Source: Amycolatopsis sp. NBC_00345 (GTDB lineage Bacteria > Actinomycetota > Actinomycetes > Mycobacteriales > Pseudonocardiaceae). Taken from it: a DNA stretch of 64,000 nt. The stretch spans positions 10,416,001 to 10,480,000 of the forward strand of contig NZ_CP107995.1 in NCBI RefSeq assembly GCF_036116635.1. Direction: 5' to 3'. Positions 55,389-63,822 of the stretch are shown one piece after another. A program made the translations under genes and the position numbers. Every line of letters starts with the position of its first letter. Position 1 is the first letter of the stretch. The notes below the pieces were generated by a model that searched no databases, was not told the origin of the DNA, and saw nothing but the letters and a program-made list of their open reading frames with translations.

Positions 55389-57206
55389 ATGGCTCCTGGT
55401 CGACGTCATGCGAGGACCGGTGCGGCGCTGGCCGCCGTGGTGGTGACCGTGCTCCCGCTGGCCGGCTGCGGGATGTTCGGCTCGGACGGGCCGGAGGACA
55501 CGCTCGGCGCGTTCCTCACCGCGGTCGCCTCGGGTGACATCGCCGCCGCGGCCGCCCGCACGGACTCGCCGGCCGCCGCGAAGACGCTGCTCACACAGGT
55601 CCGCACGGCGTTGCACCCGGACTCCGTCGAGGCGCTTGACCAGAACGTGAAGCAGTCCGGCGACACCGCCACCGGCGGCTACCGGCTCACCTGGCACCTG
55701 CCGCGCGGCCGCACCTGGTCCTACACCGCCGACGCGCAGCTGCGTTCGGCCGAGGACGGCTGGCAGGTGCACTGGCAGCCGACCGTCGTGCACCCGCAGC
55801 TGTCCGAGCAGCAGAGCATCGCGATGGTCGCCGACCCCGCCCAGCCCGCGCCGGTGCTCGACCGCGACGGCTCCCCGCTGCTGAGCGAGCAGACCGTCGT
55901 CGGCGTGGTCGTCGACCCGGCGCGGACCGGGGACGCCACCACGGTCGCGCGCACGCTGGGCAAGGCGCTGCACCGGTTCGAGCCGACGGTGACCGGGAAT
56001 TCGGTGCTCGATGGCATCAAGGCCACCAAGCCCGGCGGCGCGTACTCCGTGCTGTCCCTGCGCGCTTCGGACTACCAGCAGGTCAAGCCCGTGATCCACG
56101 ACCTGCCCGGCGTCCGGTTCACCAGCCAGGAGCGGCTGCTGCCCGACGACCGCGACACCGGCCGCCAGGTGCTGCCCGCGCTGCGGTCGCTGGTGGAGCA
56201 GGACGCGGCGGGCGCGGCGGGCTGGCGGATCGTCACGCTCGACGTCACCGGCAGCGAGGTGAGCGAGCTGGCCGCGACCCCGCCCAAGGACGAGCCCGCG
56301 GTGACGAGCACGCTCAGCACCCGCGTCCAGACGGCGGCGGAGAAGGCGCTGGCACCGGTGCCGACGGCCGCCGCGCTGGTCGCCCTGCAGCCGTCGACCG
56401 GGGAACTGCTCGCCATCGCGCAGAACGAGCCCGCGGACGAGCAGGGGCCGCTCGCGCTCACCGGACGGTTCCCGCCCGGGTCGACGTTCAAGATCATCAC
56501 CGCCGCGGCCGCGCTGTCGGCCGGGAAGGTCACCGCCTCCTCGCCGGTCGCCTGCCCGGGCACGGTGACGTTCTCCGGCCGTGTGGTGCCGAACGAGGGC
56601 CGCTTCGACCTCGGCACCGTGCCGCTCTCCACGGCGTTCGCGCGCTCCTGCAACACCACGTTCTCGCAGCTTTCGGCGGACCTCTCGCCGACGGCGCTGA
56701 GCGATGCGGGGCACTCGCTCGGCATCGGCGCCGACTACACCGTGGCCGGCCTGACGACGGTCACCGGCTCGGTACCGAAGGCCGATTCGGTGGTGCAGCG
56801 GGCGGAGAACGGCTTCGGCCAGGGCACGGTGGTCACCAGCCCGTTCGGGATGGCGCTGGCCGCGGCGGGCGTCCAGGCCGGGAAGGTGCCGGTGCCGACG
56901 CTGGTGCGCGGCCGGCCGACCAAGGCCACCGACGTCGGCCCGCCGCTTCGGCCGGACGTGCTGACCGCGTTGCGCTCGATGATGCGCGACGTGGTCACCG
57001 AGGGCACCGCCACCGGCCTGCGCGACCTGCCCGACGTCCGCGGCAAGACCGGCACCGCGCAGTTCGGCGACGGGACGCATTCGCACGGCTGGTTCGTCGG
57101 CTACCAGGGCGACCTGGCGTTCGCCGTGCTGCTCACCGACGCGGGCTCGTCGAAACCGGCGGTGGAGGCCGCCGACCGGTTCCTCTCCGACGTCGCCGGG
57201 AAGTGA
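55389..57206 (+). CDS. Class B penicillin-binding lipoprotein (Rv2864c-like)
   Basis: A 605-residue DD-transpeptidase that cross-links peptidoglycan. The signal peptide ends in a lipobox LPLAGC (Cys27). The N-terminal part (residues about 36-150) is an NTF2-like MecA_N domain (DTLGAFLTAVASGDIAAAAA). A dimerisation domain follows. The transpeptidase domain has S365-T-F-K368 (GSTFK), S420-C-N and K553-T-G-T. Like its mycobacterial homologue, it precedes map by a short gap (17 bases here). The active-site motifs are intact. Confidence 0.93.
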   Translation: MAPGRRHARTGAALAAVVVTVLPLAGCGMFGSDGPEDTLGAFLTAVASGDIAAAAARTDSPAAAKTLLTQVRTALHPDSVEALDQNVKQSGDTATGGYRLTWHLPRGRTWSYTADAQLRSAEDGWQVHWQPTVVHPQLSEQQSIAMVADPAQPAPVLDRDGSPLLSEQTVVGVVVDPARTGDATTVARTLGKALHRFEPTVTGNSVLDGIKATKPGGAYSVLSLRASDYQQVKPVIHDLPGVRFTSQERLLPDDRDTGRQVLPALRSLVEQDAAGAAGWRIVTLDVTGSEVSELAATPPKDEPAVTSTLSTRVQTAAEKALAPVPTAAALVALQPSTGELLAIAQNEPADEQGPLALTGRFPPGSTFKIITAAAALSAGKVTASSPVACPGTVTFSGRVVPNEGRFDLGTVPLSTAFARSCNTTFSQLSADLSPTALSDAGHSLGIGADYTVAGLTTVTGSVPKADSVVQRAENGFGQGTVVTSPFGMALAAAGVQAGKVPVPTLVRGRPTKATDVGPPLRPDVLTALRSMMRDVVTEGTATGLRDLPDVRGKTGTAQFGDGTHSHGWFVGYQGDLAFAVLLTDAGSSKPAVEAADRFLSDVAGK

Positions 57207-57223
57207 CGTCGTAGGCTGGTCGC

Positions 57224-58081
57224 ATGTCCGTTCGTGCCCCCTTGAAGCCCGGCGTCCAGACGCCGCGCCGCGCCGTCCCCGCCGATATCGCCCGCCCCGA
57301 GTACGTGGACCGGCCGGCGCCGAAACGGGACACCGGTAACGGGGTCCGCACGCCCGAGGTCATCGAGGCCATGCGCGTCGCGTCGAAAATCGCCGCGCAG
57401 GCGCTCGAGGAGGGCGGCAAGGCCGTCAAGCCCGGCGCCACCACCGAGGACATCGACAAGGTGGTGCACGAGTTCCTGCTCGACCACCACGCCTACCCGT
57501 CGACGCTCGGCTACCGCTCGTTCCCGAAGTCGTGCTGCACCTCGCTGAACGAGGTCATCTGCCACGGCATCCCGGACTCGACCGTGATCGAGGACGGCGA
57601 CATCTGCAACATCGACGTCACGGCCTTCATCGGCGACGTGCACGGCGACACCAACGCGACCTTCCTCGCGGGCGACGTCTCGGAGGAGGCGCGGCTGCTG
57701 GTGGAGCGCACGCGCGAGGCGACGGCGCGCGCGATCAAGGCGGTGCGCCCCGGCCGCCAGCTGAACGTGATCGGCCGCGTGATCGAGGCGTACGCGAAGC
57801 GCTTCGGCTACGGCGTGGTCCGCGACTTCACCGGCCACGGCGTCGGCCCGGCCTTCCACACCGCGCCGACGGTGCTGCACTACGAGGAGCCCTCGGTGCA
57901 CACGATGATCGAGGAGGGCATGACCTTCACGATCGAGCCGATGATCACCCTCGGCACCATCGACTACGACATCTGGTCCGACGACTGGACTGTCACCACG
58001 AAGGACAAGAAGTGGACCGCCCAGTTCGAGCACACCCTCGTGGTGACGGCGGACGGCTCGGAGATCCTCACCCTCCCGTAG
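57224..58081 (+). CDS. map: Methionine aminopeptidase, type I
   Basis: A 285-residue metalloenzyme that removes N-terminal methionine. The catalytic core has CTSLNEVICHGIPD, NIDVTAFIGDVHGDTNATF (two metal-binding Asp), FTGHGVGPAFHTAP (His) and MTFTIEPMITLG and QFEHTLVV (two Glu). The N-terminal 40-residue extension (TPRRAVPADIARPEYVDRPA) is typical of the actinobacterial MapB-like type with an SH3-ligand-like motif. It is followed immediately by a palindromic terminator. Gene order PBP-map is as in mycobacteria. Confidence 0.96.
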   Translation: MSVRAPLKPGVQTPRRAVPADIARPEYVDRPAPKRDTGNGVRTPEVIEAMRVASKIAAQALEEGGKAVKPGATTEDIDKVVHEFLLDHHAYPSTLGYRSFPKSCCTSLNEVICHGIPDSTVIEDGDICNIDVTAFIGDVHGDTNATFLAGDVSEEARLLVERTREATARAIKAVRPGRQLNVIGRVIEAYAKRFGYGVVRDFTGHGVGPAFHTAPTVLHYEEPSVHTMIEEGMTFTIEPMITLGTIDYDIWSDDWTVTTKDKKWTAQFEHTLVVTADGSEILTLP

Positions 58082-58135
58082 TCCGTTAAGGCCTCCTTAC
58101 CCGCGTCCTACGCGGGTAAGGAGGCCTTAACGGAC
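58081..58135 (+). terminator. Long palindromic terminator after map (repeat family member)
   Basis: Arms 58081-58106 and 58110-58135 form a perfect 26-base-pair stem around a 3-base loop, followed by TTTT. The core matches the ispG terminator at 46096-46146, with one base pair changed on both arms (C:G to T:A). It also closes the convergent SGNH gene ending at 58139. Confidence 0.85.
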
Positions 58136-58138
58136 TTT

Positions 58139-59110
58139 TCAGTGGAGCCCGGCGGTACGCGCCATGTCGCGGATCTCACCGCTGCTGGCGGCGTCGCGGG
58201 CGGCGGGCGCGCGGTCGGCGCTCGAGCCCACGCCCAGTGCCTTCGCGATCAGCGACGCCTCGGCTTCCATGCCCGCGCGCAGCGGGTGGTAGGCGACGGC
58301 GGCGAACAGGTTCGTCGTCTGCCCGCTGACCCACGCCGCGTCGCCGGCGCAGGCGTCGTGGCCGAGGCTGGGGCCGTAGGTGTCGACGTAGCGGGCGCCC
58401 TGCTTCCGCGCGGCGGTGGCGATGGCGTCGTTCAGCTGCCGCTCGACGGTGTCGGCCCAGTGGTAGTCGCCGTCGGCGAAGGGGAGTACATCGGGGCAGT
58501 AGCCGCTCGGCGGTGCCAGCCGCGGGTAGCCGACCATCACGATCGTCGCGGCGGGAGCGTGCTCCCGCACCCCGCGGACGACGCCCTCCAGGTTCTTCTC
58601 GGTGTTCTTCAGCGCGGCGGCCATGGTGTCGACGCCGTTGACGGTGAAGTGGTCGCGGCACGGCGAGCCGGTCGGGTCGGCCGCGCGCACCGTCGGGCAG
58701 GTGCCGACGAGGTTGCCGAAGACGCTGTAGTCGTTGCCGCCGATCCCGACGGTCACCAGGTCCGTGTCCAGCGTCAGCGAGTCGAACTGCGCGGACTGCG
58801 TGGACAGCGGAATGCTCGGCGACGGCGTGACCTGCGAGTGGGTCATGTTCGTGGTGTCGGCCGAGGAGCAGCTGGCGTCGGTGAACGCGCCGCTGGTGTC
58901 GTAGAGCCCGAGCCGCGTGGCCAGCCAGGACGGGTAGTTGTTGTTCGAGCGGAAGCACCAGCTCGCCTGTTGCCAGGGGATGAGCGGGCCCGCGGTGTAG
59001 GAGTCGCCGAGCGCGACGTACTTGTGGAACGACGGCGCCGCGGACGCGCTGGTCGCCCCGGCGACCAGGCCCACGATCACGAGCAGGACAGCGAGTGGTG
59101 AACGGCGCAC
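58139..59110 (-). CDS. Secreted SGNH-family hydrolase/lipase
   Basis: A 323-residue exported esterase. GTG 59110 is chosen because GGGAGAG lies 5 bases upstream and the signal peptide starts at once (RRSPLAVLLVIVGLVAGATS, cleavage near ASAAPS). Catalytic blocks are GDSYTAGP (block I Ser), VTVGIGGNDY (block III Asn) and YHPLRAGM (block V His). Cysteines after the signal could form disulfides, as in Streptomyces coelicolor secreted lipases, which it resembles. Lipid or xenobiotic ester hydrolysis is predicted. It is convergent with map. Confidence 0.9.
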   Translation of the reverse strand: MRRSPLAVLLVIVGLVAGATSASAAPSFHKYVALGDSYTAGPLIPWQQASWCFRSNNNYPSWLATRLGLYDTSGAFTDASCSSADTTNMTHSQVTPSPSIPLSTQSAQFDSLTLDTDLVTVGIGGNDYSVFGNLVGTCPTVRAADPTGSPCRDHFTVNGVDTMAAALKNTEKNLEGVVRGVREHAPAATIVMVGYPRLAPPSGYCPDVLPFADGDYHWADTVERQLNDAIATAARKQGARYVDTYGPSLGHDACAGDAAWVSGQTTNLFAAVAYHPLRAGMEAEASLIAKALGVGSSADRAPAARDAASSGEIRDMARTAGLH

Positions 59111-59410
59111 GGTCTCTCCCTTGGGACGGCTGTGCCCCGCACTCTCGCACGATCCGGACCAGACGTGAGAGTCTTTCACGTTCAAGTGTCCTGCGCGCGG
59201 GTGACGAGGAAGGTCGCCTTCGGGAGGATTCCGGACGGCCGGGGCCGGGGCTGAGGGGTTCGGGCCGGTCCGCGCGGGTGGCGGAGTCCGCGGTCGCTGC
59301 TGCGGGCCGGCCAGTCGCCGGGCTGGTCGGCCCGGCGGTGGGTTGGCTGGTCAGGTGGGGGAGCTGGGCGAGCCGGCATGGCAATCGGTGCCGCGGGCCG
59401 GTCAGCGGGT
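59111..59410 (-). other. Intergenic region
   Basis: 300 G/C-rich bases between the SGNH gene start and the FadR-type regulator end. I see the SGNH ribosome-binding site at its left end and nothing else that can be named. Confidence 0.4.
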
Positions 59411-60091
59411 TCAGTCGGTCGCGTCCTCCGTCCGGGCCAGCAGCTCGTCGAGGAATCCGGCGGCCTCGGCGGCCGCGCGGGGGGCGTCGCGGGCTTCGAT
59501 GGCGTCCACCAGGCCGTCGTGTTTGATGTCCCGCGCGCGTTCGGGGTCGTCGGAGGTCGAGGCGACGCTGGCGGTGATGGCCTCCATCAGGCCGCGGTAC
59601 AGCTCGAACAGCAGGCCGTTGTGTCCACATCGGACGACCTCGAGGTGGAATTCCGCGTCGATGCGGACGAAGTCGTCGAGGTGGCCCTCGCGCTGGTCGG
59701 CGTCGCGGCGTTCCAGGAGGTCGCGCAGGGTGGCCAGGTCTTCGGCGGTACGGGCGGTGGCGGCCAGGCGCGCGCCCTCGACCTCCAGTGTGCGGCGGAC
59801 CTGCAGCACCTCACGCAGCTCGGTCCCGCACAGGCGCCGGATGGCGCCGGAGACTTCGCTCGTCGCGCGCACGTACGTGCCGTCGCCCTGGCGGACCTCG
59901 AGGATGCCGGTGTGCGCGAGCGCCCGCACGGCTTCCCGCACCGTGTTGCGCCCGACGCCGAGCTCCGCGGTCAGCGCCGCCTCGGTGGGGATGCGCTGCC
60001 CGAGCGGCCATTCCCCGCGCGTCACCGCGTCACGGATCTGGTCGATGACCTGGTCGACCAGGCCTGTGCGGCGGGTGGTGGCCAAAGGCAC
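59411..60091 (-). CDS. FadR-type GntR regulator (FCD domain)
   Basis: A 226-residue regulator starting at GTG 60091 behind AAGGGA. The winged helix reads LVDQVIDQIRDAVTRGEWPL and TEAALTAELGVGRNTVREAV. The C-terminal FCD effector domain has RRTLEVEGARLAATARTAED, DFVRIDAEFHLEVVRCGHN and a helix with RDIKHDGLVDAIEARDAPRA, placing Asp and His metal-type ligands. Such proteins sense organic acids. It is divergent from a CynX-like transporter, which is the probable target. Confidence 0.92.
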   Translation of the reverse strand: MPLATTRRTGLVDQVIDQIRDAVTRGEWPLGQRIPTEAALTAELGVGRNTVREAVRALAHTGILEVRQGDGTYVRATSEVSGAIRRLCGTELREVLQVRRTLEVEGARLAATARTAEDLATLRDLLERRDADQREGHLDDFVRIDAEFHLEVVRCGHNGLLFELYRGLMEAITASVASTSDDPERARDIKHDGLVDAIEARDAPRAAAEAAGFLDELLARTEDATD

Positions 60092-60139
60092 AGGTTTATC
60101 CCTTCATCCAATCATCCTACGTATGTCATAGTAGCCGAC
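60092..60139 (+). promoter_or_regulatory. Divergent promoter of the FadR-type regulator and transporter
   Basis: Only 48 bases separate the two divergent starts. The imperfect palindrome CATCCTACGTATG (60113-60125), centred on TACGTA, is the only operator-like element and could be the regulator's site. The match is weak. Confidence 0.3.
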
Positions 60140-61414
60140 GTGTCCGTCGATTCCTGGGATTCCACACCACGCCCCGCCGCCTCGTACTCCGACCGCCTCG
60201 AACTCGAGCTCGAGGGCAGCCTGGAAGAGGAGGCCGGCGGCGGACGCCGTCCCGGGGTGATCGCCGGCGGCGTGCTGCTCGCCGTCGCCGTGGTGCTCAC
60301 GGCGATGAACCTGCGGCCCGCCATCACCAGCGTCGGCCCGCTGCTCGCGGAGATGCGGGCCGACCTCGGCGCGTCCGCGCTGTGGGCGAGCCTGCTGACC
60401 ACGCTGCCCGGCCTGTGCTTCGCCGGCGCCGGCCTCGCCGCGCCACTGCTCTCACGCCGGTTCGGCATCGGCACCGCCATCGCGTTCGCGCTCGGCGTGC
60501 TCACCGTGGGCCTCGTGCTGCGCGTGGTCGACGGCCCGCTGGTGGTGCTCGGCGGCACGCTCGTCGCGACGGCCGGGATCGCGCTGGTCAACGTCCTCAT
60601 CCCGGTGGTCATCAAGGACTCCTTCCCGGCGCGCGTCGGCATGATGACCGGGGTTTACACCGCGGCGCTGCAGGGCGGCGGCGCGCTCGGCTCGTCGGTC
60701 AGCCCGCCGATGGAGGGGGTACTGGGCGGCTGGCGCCCGGCGCTGGGCGTGTGGGCCGCGCTGGCCGCCGTCGCGCTGGTGGCGTGGCTGCTCGCTTCAC
60801 GCGGCACCGGCCGCATCGCCCGCACCACGGCCGCGGGCGGGAGCGGACGCTCGCTCATGCGTAACCGGCTGGCCTGGATCGTCACCATCTTCTTCGGCCT
60901 GCAGGCTTTCATCGCCTACGTGGTGATGGGCTGGCTGCCGCAGGTCTTCATCGACGCGGGGGTGTCCAAGGGCGACGCCGGGCTGCTGCTCGGCCTGATG
61001 TCCGTGATCGCCGTGCCGATCAGCCTGGTGATCCCGCCGATCGCCGCGCGCCAGGGCAGCCAGAGCCTGTGGATCCTCGGCATGGGCCTGTGCGGCTTCG
61101 CCGGGATGTTCGGCCTGCTTTTCGCGCCCGCCGCGTCGCCACTGCTGTGGAGCATCCTGATCGGCATCGGGATGAGCGTGTTCTCCTTGGCCCTCACCGT
61201 GATCGCGCTGCGTGCCCGCACCGGCGCCGACACCGCGCGGCTGTCCGGCATGGCGCAGGGCTTCGGCTACCTGCTGGCGGCCGTGGGCCCGTTCGTCTTC
61301 GGCCTGCTGCACGACGCGACCGGGAGCTGGACGGTTTCGCTGATCGTGCTGATCGCCGTGATGTGCGCGCAGATGGCCTTCGGCGTGCTCGCCGGACGCC
61401 GCCGCTTCGTCTGA
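60140..61414 (+). CDS. MFS transporter, CynX/NimT type
   Basis: A 424-residue, 12-helix transporter. GTG 60140 gives a 37-residue acidic cytoplasmic N-terminus (LELELEGSLEEEAGG), then GVLLAVAVVLTAMNLRPAIT, the characteristic helix 1 of the CynX group (NLRPAxTSVGPLL). Later segments such as GVYTAALQGGGALGSSVSPP and MSVIAVPISLVIPPIAARQG fit the family. Members move cyanate, nitroimidazole-like compounds or other small molecules; the substrate here is unknown. It is likely controlled by the divergent FadR-type regulator. A perfect hairpin follows. Confidence 0.88.
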   Translation: MSVDSWDSTPRPAASYSDRLELELEGSLEEEAGGGRRPGVIAGGVLLAVAVVLTAMNLRPAITSVGPLLAEMRADLGASALWASLLTTLPGLCFAGAGLAAPLLSRRFGIGTAIAFALGVLTVGLVLRVVDGPLVVLGGTLVATAGIALVNVLIPVVIKDSFPARVGMMTGVYTAALQGGGALGSSVSPPMEGVLGGWRPALGVWAALAAVALVAWLLASRGTGRIARTTAAGGSGRSLMRNRLAWIVTIFFGLQAFIAYVVMGWLPQVFIDAGVSKGDAGLLLGLMSVIAVPISLVIPPIAARQGSQSLWILGMGLCGFAGMFGLLFAPAASPLLWSILIGIGMSVFSLALTVIALRARTGADTARLSGMAQGFGYLLAAVGPFVFGLLHDATGSWTVSLIVLIAVMCAQMAFGVLAGRRRFV

Positions 61415-61430
61415 CTCGCGGCTCGTCTGA

Positions 61431-61476
61431 CTCGTGAGTGTTTATGCCGGTTAGAACCGGCATAAACACTCACGAG
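61431..61476 (+). terminator. Perfect 22-base-pair hairpin between convergent genes
   Basis: Arms 61431-61452 and 61455-61476 pair perfectly, leaving a 2-base loop, with the core TTTATGCCGGTT. It lies 17 bases after the transporter stop and 4 bases before the end of the convergent mycothione reductase, so it can terminate both. Confidence 0.8.
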
Positions 61477-61480
61477 GGGG

Positions 61481-62875
61481 TCAGTCGAGAGGCAGGTTCA
61501 GCAGCGCGTTCTCGATCAGCTCCGGCATCGCCGGGTGGATCCAGTACTGGCCACGCGCCATGGACCGCGCGTCGAGGCCGAAGCTCATCGCCTGGATCAG
61601 CGGCTGGATCACCGAAGACGCCTGCGGGCCGATGATGTGCGCGCCGAGCAGCTGCCCGGTGGCCGGGTCCGCGAGCAGCTTGGCGAAGCCGGTGGTGTCC
61701 TCCATCGCCCAGCCGTACGCGATGCCGGCGTAGTCCTGTTTGGCGACCACATAGGACACTCCCTTGGCGCGGGCCTTCTGCTCGGTCAGCCCCACCGACG
61801 CCACCTGCGGCGCGGTGAACACCGCGTGCGGGACGAAGCGGTGGTCGGCCTCGATGCGCTCGTCCGGGTGCAGCAGGTTGTGCTGGACCACCCGGGCTTC
61901 GTGGTTGGCGACGTGCTTCAGCTCGTGCGGCGAGGAGAGGTCGCCGAGCGCGTAGACGCCCTCGACCACGGTCTGCTGGTAGTCGTCCACCACCACGTGC
62001 CCACTGTCCATTGTGGTCACCCCGGTGGCGGCGACGTCGAGCCGGTCGGAGTTCGGCGTGCGGCCGGTGGCGACCAGGATCAGGTCGGCCTCGACCGTCT
62101 CGGCGCCCTGCGGGCCCTCCAGATCCAGCGCGACGCCCGAGGAAGTCTTGCGCGCCCGCGTTGTCTTGCGGTCCAGCCGTACGTCGTAGCGTTCCGCGGC
62201 CAGCTCGGTGAACCGGGCGCTGACCTCCTCGTCCTCCGAGCGCAACAGTGCGCCGGACCGGCCCACGACCGTCACCTCGACGCCGAAGGACGCGAAGACG
62301 TGCGCGAACTCGGCCGCGATGTAGCCGCCGCCGATGATCACGATGCGCCGCGGCAGCTCGTCGAGCCGCATCACGGTGTCGGAGGTGTGGTAGCCCGTCT
62401 CCTCGAGGCCCGGGACGTCCGGGATCACCGGGCGGCCGCCGGCGGCGAGCACAAAACGGTCGGCGGTCAGCACCTCGTCGGGCCGCCCGTCGGAGAAGCT
62501 GACGCGCAGCTCCTTCATGCCGGTGAAGCGGCCTTCGCCGGTGTAGACGTCGACGTTCTTGTTGTCCTCGTGGTGCTTCCGGTACTCCGCGCCGCCCGCG
62601 GCGATGGGGTCGATCCGGCCGAAGATGCGGTCCCGGACGTCCGGCCAGCGCACGGCCTTCAGCTCTTCGTCGACGCCGTAGCGCGAGCTGTGCGAAGGCG
62701 TCGCGGCGACATCCGCGGCGTAGACGAACATCTTGGTCGGGATGCAGCCGACGTTCAGGCAGGTGCCGCCGAAGGTGCCCTTCTCCACGATCGCCGTCTT
62801 CCAGTCGGCGAACTCCGGGCCGAGGATCGAATTCCCCGATCCGGTCCCGACGATCACCAGGTCGTAGTGCGGCAC
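61481..62875 (-). CDS. mtr: Mycothione reductase
   Basis: A 464-residue flavoprotein disulfide reductase that regenerates mycothiol from mycothione with NADPH. The FAD motif is YDLVIVGTGSGNSILGPEFA, the redox disulfide is GGTCLNVGCIPTK, the NADPH motif is VIIGGGYIAAEFAHVFASFG, and the dimer-interface base is IHPAMPELIENALL. The N-terminal GTGSGN, in place of GxGxxG, is characteristic of Mtr. GTG 62875 follows GGAGGAAG. Its presence shows that the organism uses mycothiol, so it is an actinomycete. Confidence 0.95.
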   Translation of the reverse strand: MPHYDLVIVGTGSGNSILGPEFADWKTAIVEKGTFGGTCLNVGCIPTKMFVYAADVAATPSHSSRYGVDEELKAVRWPDVRDRIFGRIDPIAAGGAEYRKHHEDNKNVDVYTGEGRFTGMKELRVSFSDGRPDEVLTADRFVLAAGGRPVIPDVPGLEETGYHTSDTVMRLDELPRRIVIIGGGYIAAEFAHVFASFGVEVTVVGRSGALLRSEDEEVSARFTELAAERYDVRLDRKTTRARKTSSGVALDLEGPQGAETVEADLILVATGRTPNSDRLDVAATGVTTMDSGHVVVDDYQQTVVEGVYALGDLSSPHELKHVANHEARVVQHNLLHPDERIEADHRFVPHAVFTAPQVASVGLTEQKARAKGVSYVVAKQDYAGIAYGWAMEDTTGFAKLLADPATGQLLGAHIIGPQASSVIQPLIQAMSFGLDARSMARGQYWIHPAMPELIENALLNLPLD

Positions 62876-62961
62876 AGTCTTCCTCCGAAAGCCGGTCAGG
62901 CGGGCGCTTCCCACCCTAGCCAACCGGTTCGCCCGACCGGGTGTTCCCGCGGCGGCGTGCG

Positions 62962-63822
62962 TCACTGCCCGGTGGCGGTGAAGTGCATCCGGTCCGTCGG
63001 CGAGGTCCAGGCGCCGCCCCAGCTCCAGCCCACCGCGGCGAAGTCGCGCACCACGTCGCCGCCCGCGAGCGCCATGCCCGGCCGGACCCGCGAACGGTCG
63101 ACGTACGCCGAAGCCAGCTCCGGCAGCACCAGGTCGCCCTTGGTGTACGGGTTGCAGAACGGGTTCACGTCCACGGCCAGCCCGTACGCGTGCGCGGACC
63201 AGTTCGTCTGCCCGCGCACCGGGCGGCAGACGAACGCGCTGGTGTCGTTGCCGTCGCCGGTGGGCGGCGCGTCCAGCTCGGCCGGCGCGGTCACGCGCAT
63301 CTCCTCGATCGGGAAGCGGGCGGCGAAAAGCTGTCCGAACGCCTGCACCATCGCCTGCGCGCCGGTGCGGTTCACCAGCAGCTCGCCGGTGTGCGCGTGG
63401 TTGTCGAAGCCCCAGAAGGACACCGTGACGTAGCTGAGGCCGGACGCTTCGACCGGGCAGGCGGGCTGCCAGGTGCTGCGGGCGAGGACGTCCGCGGGCA
63501 CGGCGCTGACTTGCGACACGAACGCGTTCCCGGCCGGCGGCGGCAGGAAATCGCGCGTCGGCAGGGACCGGTTCACCAGTTCGGGTGGGGTCGGGAGGAC
63601 CTCGCCGAAGTCGTCCGCGCGCCGGGGGAGCGGGTGGGCACCCACCTGCCAGGTGACGGCGGGGGCGCTCGTGGGCGCCGGAGATGTCGGAGATGCCGGG
63701 GTTGTCACGCTTCGTGACGGGGGAACCGGGCTCGCCGACTGCGTGGGCACGGTGAAGGTCGTACAACCGACCAGCAGGAACGTCATCAGCACGCCTGCCG
63801 CCGCCATCGCTGTCCGTCGCAT
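62962..63822 (-). CDS. Lipoprotein M15-family metallopeptidase (D-Ala-D-Ala carboxypeptidase/endopeptidase-like)
   Basis: A 286-residue lipoprotein: RRTAMAAAGVLMTFLLVGC ends in a lipobox (Cys20), followed by a Ser/Thr/Pro-rich linker (PTQSASPVPPSRSVTTPASP). The catalytic domain has SAHAYGLAVDVNPFCNPY (zinc ligands His and Asp of the SxHxxGxAxD motif) and GGAWTSPTDRMHF (third His). This resembles the Peptidase_M15_4/VanY-like group acting on peptidoglycan peptides. ATG 63822 was chosen over an upstream in-frame ATG (63882) because the signal starts directly after it. It is upstream of mtr on the same strand, 86 bases away. Confidence 0.88.
   Translation of the reverse strand: MRRTAMAAAGVLMTFLLVGCTTFTVPTQSASPVPPSRSVTTPASPTSPAPTSAPAVTWQVGAHPLPRRADDFGEVLPTPPELVNRSLPTRDFLPPPAGNAFVSQVSAVPADVLARSTWQPACPVEASGLSYVTVSFWGFDNHAHTGELLVNRTGAQAMVQAFGQLFAARFPIEEMRVTAPAELDAPPTGDGNDTSAFVCRPVRGQTNWSAHAYGLAVDVNPFCNPYTKGDLVLPELASAYVDRSRVRPGMALAGGDVVRDFAAVGWSWGGAWTSPTDRMHFTATGQ

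Noticed and set aside
54441..57086. An 881-codon reverse open frame across the GNAT and PBP genes
   Set aside because: It is antisense to two genes with intact catalytic motifs, and its translation is compositionally extreme with no recognisable fold.
61535..63433. A 632-codon forward frame across mycothione reductase and the M15 peptidase
   Set aside because: It runs antisense through two well-supported genes and has no domain features.
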